Assembly (NCBI GenBank): GCA_041689775.1
Contig: JBDNFP010000182.1
Span: 1-12,478, forward strand
DNA: 12,478 nucleotides
Reading direction: 5' to 3'
Source: JBDNFP01 sp041689775
GTDB lineage: Bacteria; Bacteroidota; Bacteroidia; Cytophagales; Spirosomataceae
The notes under the pieces were generated by a model. It did not search any database, had not been told where the DNA came from, and saw only the letters and a program-made list of their open reading frames with translations. Of the stretch, positions 6,778 through 12,478 are shown piece after piece. Every line of letters starts with the position of its first letter. The first letter of the stretch is position 1. Both the position numbers and the translations under genes were made by a program.

Positions 6778-7272
6778 TTAGTTCAAACGTGCTGAAGAAG
6801 CTAATTCAGTAATAAGTTTTTCCTGTGATGCTTTATCGTTCAACTCACGTCCAAGTACTTGCTCAGCAATTTGGAGAGACAGCGTTGCCACTTCTTTCTT
6901 CATGGAGGCAATAGCAGCCTGCTGCTCGTTGCGGATAGTTTCGCGGGCGTTGTCAATCATTTTCTGACCTTCGGTAATTGCTTTGTCTTTGGCTTCAAGG
7001 ATCATGCGTTCTGAGGCATCTTTTGCCTCACGAATGATCTTGTCGCGTGCGGCATTCGCTTCCGCAATAAGGTTCGCATTGTCAGCTTTCAACTTGGCCA
7101 TTTCAGCTTTGGTGCTTTCGGCCATGTCCAAAGCTCCCTGAATTTCTTTTTCGCGGTCGTTCAAACCGTCAATGATGGGTTTCCAAGCAAACTTGCGTAG
7201 GATGAAAACCAGCAGTAAAAATACCACCAACATCCAGAATATAAGTCCGATTGCGGGAGTTAGTAATGCCAT
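6778..7272 (-). CDS. atpF: F0F1 ATP synthase subunit b
   Basis: This 164-residue stator subunit has one N-terminal transmembrane helix (about 6-26, GLIFWMLVVFLLLVFIL). A long charged coiled coil follows, starting FAWKPIIDGLNDREKEI (28-44) and rich in Ala, Glu and Lys to the end. Two copies would form the peripheral stalk that binds delta. The length is typical. The gene lies 167 bp downstream of atpE, an unusually large gap for this operon, and that gap holds a terminator-like hairpin. No clear -7 box is visible between the hairpin and the ATG, so atpF expression may rely on readthrough. Confidence 0.93.
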   Translation of the reverse strand: MALLTPAIGLIFWMLVVFLLLVFILRKFAWKPIIDGLNDREKEIQGALDMAESTKAEMAKLKADNANLIAEANAARDKIIREAKDASERMILEAKDKAITEGQKMIDNARETIRNEQQAAIASMKKEVATLSLQIAEQVLGRELNDKASQEKLITELASSARLN

Positions 7273-7341
7273 GATTATGGATTCTGATTAGTTGTAAGAT
7301 CTTGTAATTTCTTGCGTTCCGACTAGGAACTCAATCTTTTG

Positions 7342-7373
7342 AAAAAATCCGTGAGAGCCTAATGCTCTCACGG
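7342..7373 (-). terminator. Terminator/attenuator hairpin between atpE and atpF
   Basis: A perfect 10-bp stem (CCGTGAGAGC 7349-7358 / GCTCTCACGG 7364-7373) has a 5-base loop. On the minus strand, the direction of the operon, it is followed by A and six T residues (7347-7342). It has the full form of a Rho-independent terminator, yet it sits inside the operon, after the c subunit gene. Partial termination would give more atpE than atpF/atpH mRNA. Confidence 0.7.
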
Positions 7374-7429
7374 GTCAATTTTTCGAACCTCTGCCCATTA
7401 CCTAATGTGATAAACAGAATCGGCTCCGG

Positions 7430-7442
7430 TTGCAATAAATTA
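7430..7442 (-). repeat. 13-bp direct repeat on the atpE stop codon (copy 1)
   Basis: On the minus strand TAATTTATTGCAA starts with the TAA stop of atpE. The identical 13-mer sits at 7750-7762, starting with the stop of atpB. Copies diverge immediately outside. Confidence 0.6.
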
Positions 7443-7703
7443 CAACTTGAAAGAAATAAGCAGACAGATTACCGCTGCAAAAAGAGCTACTGCCTCAATA
7501 AGAGCCGCGATGATAAGCATGGCAGTTTGGATACGACCAGCAGCCTCAGGCTGACGAGCGATACCTTCCATAGCGCTACCACCGATACGACCGATACCTA
7601 AACCAGCACCGATAGCGGCTAGACCAGCACCGATACCGGCTCCCATTACTGCTAGACCGGTACCACTTTGTTCAGCTGTTTGAAGCAAAATTTGAAGTAA
7701 CAT
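7440..7703 (-). CDS. atpE: F0F1 ATP synthase subunit c
   Basis: This 87-residue proteolipid has two transmembrane helices and forms the rotating ring. Helix 1 carries the glycine-rich packing motif GAGIGAGLAAIGAGLGIG (21-38). The polar loop GIARQPEAAGRIQ (47-59) binds gamma/epsilon. The ion-binding carboxylate is E70 in MLIIAALIEAVALF. The following residue is Ala and helix 1 has no Gln at the ligand position, so the Na+ signature (Gln plus Glu-Ser/Thr) is absent and H+ coupling is likely. It is co-directional with atpB (56-bp gap) and is followed by a strong hairpin. Confidence 0.95.
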   Translation of the reverse strand: MLLQILLQTAEQSGTGLAVMGAGIGAGLAAIGAGLGIGRIGGSAMEGIARQPEAAGRIQTAMLIIAALIEAVALFAAVICLLISFKL

Positions 7704-7749
7704 ACTTGTAATTGTTTAGAGAAAATATAGAATTAATAAAAACAAAAGA

Positions 7750-7762
7750 TTGCAATAAATTA
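7750..7762 (-). repeat. 13-bp direct repeat on the atpB stop codon (copy 2)
   Basis: This is the second copy of TAATTTATTGCAA, in the same register relative to the stop codon as at 7430-7442. Its function is unknown; an mRNA signal or recombination duplicate are possibilities. Confidence 0.6.
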
Positions 7763-8851
7763 ATGTCCGTGATCGGCCTCGTGATTGTCCTCAATAGAAC
7801 TACCAATATACATCGATGAAAGTAGCGTAAAGATGAATGCCTGAATAAAGGCTACCATGATTTCAATGAAGTTCATGAATAGAGCAAAAGCGGATACCAC
7901 CGGGGCAACAAACAGGCTCTTAAAGATGAAGATCAAACCGAACAAGCTCAGCAGAATGATGTGACCCGCCGTCATGTTGGCAAAAAGCCGGATCATTAGA
8001 GAAAAAGGCTTCATGAACACACCCACAATCTCCACTGGGATCATGATAGGAAGCAAAGCGATGGGAACGCCCGTTGGCTTTACAAGGTGCATCCAATAGT
8101 GCTTATTGGAGTTAATGTGTACGATGATGAAGGTGATGATGGCTAACGTCATCGTAACAGCGATATTACCGGTTACGTTGGCAGCACCCGGCAATAACCC
8201 CAATAGGTTATTAATAAGTATGAAGAAAAACAAAGTCAAAAGGTAGGGGAGGTACTTCTCGTACTTAGGTCCAATGTTCGGTTTTACCACTTCATCCCGT
8301 ATAAAAAGTACTAGTAATTCCATGGCTGATTGAAAACCCCGTGGGGCTTTTCCTTTGCGCTTTCGGTAGGCACTGGCAACGCTAAGAAATATTACCAATA
8401 ACAATACTGCGCTGACAATCATTGACGCAACATTCTTAGTAATTGAAAAGTCATATATTGTCCGGGACTCATCAAGCGGCACAATATGCTCCGAATCACC
8501 ATGTTCGAGGTGGTAGCCATTGTATTCGTGCTGCTCATTGTGGAAGTTCGATGAAGAGAATACTTCAAGTCCGTGATCGGCAGAATAAAGAATGACGGGT
8601 AGTGGGAGAATAACACCATGGGCAAACTCCCATTCGTGTGAATCAGCAATGTGATGCATAATCATCTCACCAATATCGAATTCTTCCTCATGCTCTTCGA
8701 GATTACTTTCAATCTCATGCTCGATTTCGTTAATTTCTTGGACAATCTTGCTGTGCTCTTGGGTTGGCTGGGCTTCTACACGTAAAGTGGTAGGTATCAA
8801 TACCGCAGCGAATAGTGCGAGAGATAAAAAACGACGGATAGATGTAAACAT
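7760..8851 (-). CDS. atpB: F0F1 ATP synthase subunit a, with long His/Glu-rich N-terminus
   Basis: This 363-residue protein provides the stator half of the proton channel. The essential arginine is R288 in KPFSLMIRLFANMTAGH (281-297, aR210 of E. coli). Other family segments are NNLLGLLPG (214-222) and a C-terminal helix with EIMVAFIQAFIFTLL (330-344). It is about 90 residues longer than E. coli subunit a. It opens with a signal peptide (cleavage after A27), then a hydrophilic region of about 110 residues with 13 His and many Glu (28-125) that would lie in the periplasm. It also ends HEADHGH. Extended forms like this are known in Bacteroidota. The next upstream gene is 21 bp away. Confidence 0.93.
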   Translation of the reverse strand: MFTSIRRFLSLALFAAVLIPTTLRVEAQPTQEHSKIVQEINEIEHEIESNLEEHEEEFDIGEMIMHHIADSHEWEFAHGVILPLPVILYSADHGLEVFSSSNFHNEQHEYNGYHLEHGDSEHIVPLDESRTIYDFSITKNVASMIVSAVLLLVIFLSVASAYRKRKGKAPRGFQSAMELLVLFIRDEVVKPNIGPKYEKYLPYLLTLFFFILINNLLGLLPGAANVTGNIAVTMTLAIITFIIVHINSNKHYWMHLVKPTGVPIALLPIMIPVEIVGVFMKPFSLMIRLFANMTAGHIILLSLFGLIFIFKSLFVAPVVSAFALFMNFIEIMVAFIQAFIFTLLSSMYIGSSIEDNHEADHGH

Positions 8852-8872
8852 AAAAGAAGTAAGTACTAGGCG

Positions 8873-9235
8873 TTATGAATCGCGGCGCAAGTTACGATAC
8901 AAACCGTAGATTTCAAAAATTGTATAAAACAAATAGAGTGCAAAAAAGTTGGCAATAAAGACTTCGATTTGATCAACTTCTAGGTATAGATAAACGCCAA
9001 CGAAAATTACGCAAAGAATTAGTCGGGCAACCACGGTAGAGAGGTAGAATTCAACGAATTTATCACGCTTATCCTTGAATCCAAACTCCATCAATCGATG
9101 AAAGAGGAATGAAACCCCAAGAAAAAAGGCAAGCATGTAGCCAAATTTGGGGTGAAACCAACAATCAAGCTGATACTTGAGAGCTAAAAAAAATGCAATT
9201 CCCAGAATGAAAGTTGCGACTATACTTCGAAGCAT
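8873..9235 (-). CDS. Four-helix membrane protein of the ATP synthase operon (AtpI-like position)
   Basis: The 120-residue hydrophobic product has about four membrane segments (roughly 3-21, 31-47, 66-84, 88-110). Charged stretches separate them (KDKRDK at 54-59; RNLRRDS at the end). I cannot assign a family with certainty. Its place between the AtpZ-like gene and atpB is where many bacteria encode AtpI, a small membrane helper for c-ring assembly, so an AtpI-like role is inferred from position and topology only. The spacing to atpB is 21 bp. A good -7 box lies about 38 bp before its start. Confidence 0.6.
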   Translation of the reverse strand: MLRSIVATFILGIAFFLALKYQLDCWFHPKFGYMLAFFLGVSFLFHRLMEFGFKDKRDKFVEFYLSTVVARLILCVIFVGVYLYLEVDQIEVFIANFFALYLFYTIFEIYGLYRNLRRDS

Positions 9236-9272
9236 GAAATGTAAAATTCGACTGTCTTAATTCACCAAGCCG

Positions 9273-9280
9273 CAAAGGTA
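9273..9280 (-). promoter_or_regulatory. Bacteroidota -7 promoter box inside the atp operon
   Basis: On the minus strand TACCTTTG is a perfect match to the Bacteroidota -7 consensus TAnnTTTG. It lies in the 95-bp gap between the atpZ-like and AtpI-like genes and would give a leader of about 30 bases. The -33 element is weak: a TTTT run sits about 16 bases upstream in place of TTTG. Confidence 0.45.
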
Positions 9281-9330
9281 ATCACTTTTTGTGTAGAAAA
9301 CCCTTTTCTGAGAAGTTGTTCCCACCAGAA

Positions 9331-9564
9331 TTAGTCGTTTGTGCTGCCCTTTATGAACATGTACAGTGAAGCAGCTATTGAGCCTAATGAAAGGATGAGT
9401 GTCCACACGGGTATTTTACTTTGTTGCCAGCTATCAATACGGTATCCTAGGTAAGTAAAACCCACGATAGTGCCAAGCATTTGGAAAGCCAACGCTGAGT
9501 ACTTGGCGTAGGAGTTAGATTGTTTTTCTATCTTTTTCCACCTATCTGGTTCTGGCTTTTCCAT
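9331..9564 (-). CDS. atpZ: AtpZ/AtpI-family small membrane protein
   Basis: The 77-residue protein starts with a hydrophilic N-terminus and then SYAKYSALAFQMLGTIVGFTYLGYRID (18-44), the characteristic pattern of the AtpZ/AtpI family (putative F0F1-ATPase subunit). A second helix follows at about 52-71. Members sit at the head of ATP synthase operons and help c-ring assembly or Mg2+/Ca2+ handling; the exact role is not settled. It is the first gene of the minus-strand block and is divergent from porW, 145 bp away. Confidence 0.75.
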   Translation of the reverse strand: MEKPEPDRWKKIEKQSNSYAKYSALAFQMLGTIVGFTYLGYRIDSWQQSKIPVWTLILSLGSIAASLYMFIKGSTND

Positions 9565-9709
9565 CGTGTTGAGTAAGGCGTTGTTATTGATTTTGGGCGA
9601 TAATAAACCAATATCGAGTAAATGGCACTATATTCGATACGGATTTACCCGTTAAGACGTTTTAGAATTACGTAAAATAACTCATTTTAAAGAACGAAAT
9701 TACTCGTTT
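9565..9709. promoter_or_regulatory. Divergent intergenic region atpZ / porW
   Basis: These 145 bp must hold promoters for both directions. I find no exact TAnnTTTG on either strand. Near misses are TAATTTCG on the minus strand near 9695-9702 and TACTCGTTTG at 9701-9710 on the plus strand, which abuts the GTG start and so cannot drive porW unless the leader is very short. Confidence 0.3.
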
Positions 9710-11941
9710 GTGCAAACTAACCCTGTTCATAGTTTACTACGTAGCTGCTTATGGCTACTCTTTACTAGTATTTTTTTCGGTTGCTCCCAATTCAGCACTC
9801 GTCCCGGTAGTATTGCCTTTCATAATCTCACCGCTAAATATAATGCTTACTACATAGCCCGTACTGAAACCGAGTTAGCCGAATCTACGATGCGGAAAGC
9901 CTGGAAGGATAATTATAATCAATTGCTGCCTATTTTGACGCCGCTGGACTCAACCGTAGGGTTGAGTGTAAAGCCCCAACTTGAAAACGCCATTAAAAAA
10001 GCCTCAATTGTTGCCGAAAAACATCAAAATAGTAAGTGGTTGGATGATAGCTATACCTTGATTGGCAAAGCTCGCCTGTACCTTGGAGAATATGATGATG
10101 GTGTAGAGGCTTTACGGTACGTGTTTACTAATGGTCGAGACGAAGACGATAAGAATATTGCCCTAATTTGGCTCATGCGAGCTTACGCCCAAAAGAAGGA
10201 CTATTCCAATGCCCTTAATGTGGCCGAATACCTACGCCAACAACCATTGACCAAGGAAGCAACCCGGCATTTTTATCTCGCTAAGGCAAACATTCATCAA
10301 CAACAGGAGGAGTACCTCACCGCCGTAGCTATCTTAGAACAGACTTTCCCGTTTGTCAGTAAAGGAGAAGAAAAGGCTCGATTACACTTTATTGCTGGGC
10401 AACTTTATGATCGTATAAGCCAGTACGCTCTGGCCGAAGAACATTATAGGGACGTAAACAAAAATAACCCTTCTTACGATTTATCGTTTTTTGCCAGTAT
10501 GAATTCGCTTCAGAATCAGGTTCTGGTAAACCCTAGTGTAGATTTGACAAAGGTAGGCTTTGAAAAAATGCTCAAAGACCGGAAGAATAACGACCTGAAA
10601 GATCGTATCTATTACACAATGGGTTTGTTGGCCGAAAGAAGAGGAAGGTTTCCGGATGCCATTGGGTATTTACGGAAATCGGTTTCAGTAGCAACTTCCA
10701 ACACTCAGCAAGTACCTTACACTTATCTGGAATTAGCCCGTATTCATTATGACCGACTCGAAAATTATGAAATGGCGCAGGCTTACTATGATAGCGCTCT
10801 GGTTTTACTCCCCAAACAATCATTGGAATATAAGACCGTAGCAGACCGAAAGAAGGCACTCGACGAGTTTGTTGCCCAAATTACCGTGGTACGCACCGAA
10901 GATAGTTTGCAAGTACTTGCGCAGATGAACCCTGTTGCACTTGATAGAAAAATGGATGTTATTATTGAAGCGGAGGAAGATGAAAAGCAACAACTCCTAC
11001 GTAAAGTCCAGCAAGATTTAGCGATCATGAATCGCCCGGTAGCATCTCTTGGAACACCATCGTTATCGGGCAATGGACGTCGCTGGGAACTGTATGATCC
11101 ACTTTTGATTAATCAGGGTAGGGTAGAATTCCGGCGTATATGGGGTACTCGCTCTTTGGAAGACAATTGGCGGAGGTCTAGTAAAGAAAATACTTCTTTC
11201 GCAAACCTAACCTCCGTTGCATCGTCTACCCAGCCTGCGAACTCTGCCTCCCCAACCGGCCTAATGCCCGCCACACGACTAACGAAGGGTTCGGAGGATT
11301 GGGAGTTAAGAAAAAATCAGTTGAAAGTAAATATCCCATTGACAGACTCTGCTTTTTCAAATTCTCAGAAAAGAAAGAAAAAAGCGCTTTATCAGCTGGG
11401 CAAAATTTATCGGTTTGACCTTGATGAGCCTAAGAAAGCTGTAGAGTCTTTTAAGCGGGTTTTAAACGAATTTCCCTCCACTGTCTATCGGGAGGAGCTG
11501 TACTATTTACTATACCTCACACTGGAAGGTTCGGATGCAGAGCGGTCAGTGTGGAAGCAAAAATTACTAGCTGAATATCCTGGCTCTACCTACGCTCGCC
11601 TCGTTAGTCAGGAACAAAACGCCAATTCAGGGTTAGCTAGTACCACGGGTAAAGTTTCGGCTAAGAAGGCTTACGAAGCTGTTTTTGACAAGTACTCAGC
11701 AGGGAAGTATAGTGACGCTCTGAATGACATTGAAAGTGGTCTTGCCATGTATCAAAATGATTCTATGGTGGACAGGTTTGCCCTTCTTCGTCTTTTTATA
11801 ATCGGAAAATTGAAGGGGCGAGAGGCCTACGTTCAGGCTATTAATGAATTTATTCGCCTTTATTCTACTAGCTCATTGATACCCCGTGTGCAGGAAATGC
11901 TCGAAGTGGCAAGTCAATCTACTGTTCGACGTAAACTTTAA
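9710..11941 (+). CDS. porW: PorW/SprE-type tetratricopeptide lipoprotein of type IX secretion/gliding
   Basis: The 743-residue product has a GTG start, as no in-frame ATG lies upstream nearby. It begins with a lipoprotein signal (hydrophobic 10-24, Cys25 in FFGCSQ; the -3 residue is Phe, so the lipobox is slightly atypical). Family hallmarks are IAFHNLTAKYNAYYIA (35-50), helical TPR-type repeats from about 90 to 390, and WELYDP (459-464) followed by EFRRIWGTRSLEDNWRRS (473-490). A linker rich in Ser, Thr and Pro (about 491-525) precedes further TPR-like helices (about 555-743). PorW/SprE is needed in Bacteroidota for type IX secretion and gliding, probably linking the periplasmic and outer-membrane parts of the machine. 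No terminator is seen after the stop. Confidence 0.82.
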   Translation: MQTNPVHSLLRSCLWLLFTSIFFGCSQFSTRPGSIAFHNLTAKYNAYYIARTETELAESTMRKAWKDNYNQLLPILTPLDSTVGLSVKPQLENAIKKASIVAEKHQNSKWLDDSYTLIGKARLYLGEYDDGVEALRYVFTNGRDEDDKNIALIWLMRAYAQKKDYSNALNVAEYLRQQPLTKEATRHFYLAKANIHQQQEEYLTAVAILEQTFPFVSKGEEKARLHFIAGQLYDRISQYALAEEHYRDVNKNNPSYDLSFFASMNSLQNQVLVNPSVDLTKVGFEKMLKDRKNNDLKDRIYYTMGLLAERRGRFPDAIGYLRKSVSVATSNTQQVPYTYLELARIHYDRLENYEMAQAYYDSALVLLPKQSLEYKTVADRKKALDEFVAQITVVRTEDSLQVLAQMNPVALDRKMDVIIEAEEDEKQQLLRKVQQDLAIMNRPVASLGTPSLSGNGRRWELYDPLLINQGRVEFRRIWGTRSLEDNWRRSSKENTSFANLTSVASSTQPANSASPTGLMPATRLTKGSEDWELRKNQLKVNIPLTDSAFSNSQKRKKKALYQLGKIYRFDLDEPKKAVESFKRVLNEFPSTVYREELYYLLYLTLEGSDAERSVWKQKLLAEYPGSTYARLVSQEQNANSGLASTTGKVSAKKAYEAVFDKYSAGKYSDALNDIESGLAMYQNDSMVDRFALLRLFIIGKLKGREAYVQAINEFIRLYSTSSLIPRVQEMLEVASQSTVRRKL

Positions 11942-12264
11942 AAAACGAGTATCTTTGCTGAATACACTTCGTGATTGGTTCTATGAATAGTAAGTAGCTA
12001 TCTAGGTCAATTTATAAGAAGATTTGCTTAATATCATCATTTAACGGACCAACTAACATTGGTTTACGATACTTGCAAACAAAGATTAAATGACATTTTA
12101 AGTAATGTTTAGAGTGATTTATGCTGATGTAATTAGATTTTTTAGACATAGTAGCGAAGTTTTTTGTGAATGTTTTTCAAAATGAATGGGAATATTTACA
12201 AAAAAGATAGTGATTCACATAAATAAACTATTTTTTTACAAAATGTTAGACTATTTACTAATAT
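11942..12264. other. Gene-free region between porW and tnpB; probable left part of an IS200/IS605-type element
   Basis: This very AT-rich stretch of 323 bp contains no credible ORF and no tnpA. Two small hairpins are visible: ACCAA/TTGGT at 12048-12063 (6-base loop) and ACATT/AATGT at 12093-12108 (6-base loop). IS200/IS605 elements have subterminal hairpins at their left end, so the IS tip may lie somewhere before 12048. I cannot place the boundary. Confidence 0.35.
11950..11957 (+). promoter_or_regulatory. Orphan -7 box directly after porW
   Basis: TATCTTTG is a perfect match to the Bacteroidota -7 consensus and starts 9 bases after the porW stop. A weak TTCG lies at 11931-11934. The next ATG (11983) opens only ATG AAT AGT AAG TAG. 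The promoter may have served a gene that has since been displaced by the TnpB element. Confidence 0.35.
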
Positions 12265-12478
12265 ATGAAAACAATATTTCGTACATATCAATTTGAATTA
12301 CAGCAAACACAGGAGCAGAAAACTTTTTTGGATAAACACTTGGGTTGTATCAGATACGTTTTCAATCACTTTTTAAATGAAAGAAAAGAACAGTATCAGA
12401 TAAGTAAAAAATCAGATAATTACTATTCACAGGCAGCAACGCTTACAGAATTAAAGAAAAAAGAAGGAACTAATTGGC
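12265..12478 (+). CDS. tnpB: TnpB/OrfB of an IS200/IS605-type element, N-terminal part (cut by window edge)
   Basis: The ATG at 12265 opens a frame to the window end (71 codons): MKTIFRTYQFELQQTQEQ, then KHLGCIRYVFNHFLNERKEQY at about 24-44. The pattern Y-x-F-x-L-x-x-T-x-x-Q followed by GCxRYVFNHFLxxR is the helix-turn-helix N-terminus of TnpB/OrfB proteins. These are RNA-guided nucleases related to Cas12 that aid retention of IS605-type transposons. The RuvC catalytic residues and zinc ribbon would lie beyond the window, so whether it is intact cannot be judged. No tnpA lies upstream in the window, suggesting an IS1341-like, tnpB-only element. Confidence 0.82.
   Translation, partial: MKTIFRTYQFELQQTQEQKTFLDKHLGCIRYVFNHFLNERKEQYQISKKSDNYYSQAATLTELKKKEGTNW

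Noticed and set aside
7362..7601. Plus-strand ORF opposite atpE and the attenuator
   Set aside because: It is a shadow of atpE and the hairpin, with low-complexity composition and no independent support.
8419..8649. Minus-strand ORF in a second frame within atpB
   Set aside because: It lies wholly within the well-supported a-subunit gene in another frame.
12165..12219. Inverted repeat TGTGAAT / ATTCACA upstream of tnpB
   Set aside because: It is only 7 bp with a 41-base spacer in very AT-rich DNA; chance is likely.
1..12478. CRISPR array, tRNA or rRNA genes, or a defence/biosynthetic cluster
   Set aside because: I saw no regularly spaced repeats, no cloverleaf or rRNA signatures, and no linked set of effector genes. 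Apart from IS fragments the genes are housekeeping or single enzymes.

Overview
The window looks like a chromosomal segment of a member of the Bacteroidota, most likely a Cytophagales relative (inference). The evidence is a PorW/SprE-type gliding/type IX secretion lipoprotein, the Bacteroidota form of the F0F1 ATP synthase genes (an a subunit with a signal peptide and a His/Glu-rich N-terminal extension), TAnnTTTG-type -7 boxes, few Shine-Dalgarno sequences and moderate-to-low GC. Both ends hold transposon sequence: an IS1-family transposase tail on the left and the start of a TnpB gene on the right.

Layout. Bases 2-103 are the last 33 codons of an IS1-type transposase. The next 27 bases look like the IS end and seem to supply the stop codon of a glycoside hydrolase on the minus strand (126-1238). 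Divergent from it is a secreted class A beta-lactamase-like serine hydrolase. Its first three codons (1464-1471 plus one base) are separated from the rest by a 115-bp element flanked by TA (1472-1586). Removing the element restores an ideal signal peptide. Next come trkH and trkA (2565-5054), a K+ uptake pore and its NAD-binding RCK regulator. trkA overlaps tail-to-tail with a short DnaG-like primase gene on the minus strand (5043-6101).

The minus-strand block 6217-9564 is the F0 half of the ATP synthase plus delta. In transcription order it is atpZ-like, an AtpI-like four-helix protein, atpB (a), atpE (c), atpF (b) and atpH (delta). A strong terminator-like hairpin lies between atpE and atpF, and a second one follows atpH. 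The genes for alpha, gamma, beta and epsilon are not in the window. Divergent from atpZ is porW/sprE (9710-11941). A gene-poor 323-bp stretch and the start of tnpB end the window.

How it fits together. The core (trkHA, atp, porW) is housekeeping: ion homeostasis, proton-driven ATP synthesis and protein secretion/gliding. The left 1.7 kb is a small zone of gene decay. The hydrolase start has been split by a small TA-flanked element. The glycoside hydrolase has lost its expected catalytic nucleophile (Lys at residue 296) and appears clipped at its 3' end by an IS. I do not see a complete new defence or biosynthetic system. The most interesting points are the MITE-like insertion, the Glu-to-Lys glycosidase, the attenuator after atpE, and a 13-bp repeat placed exactly on the stop codons of atpB and atpE.
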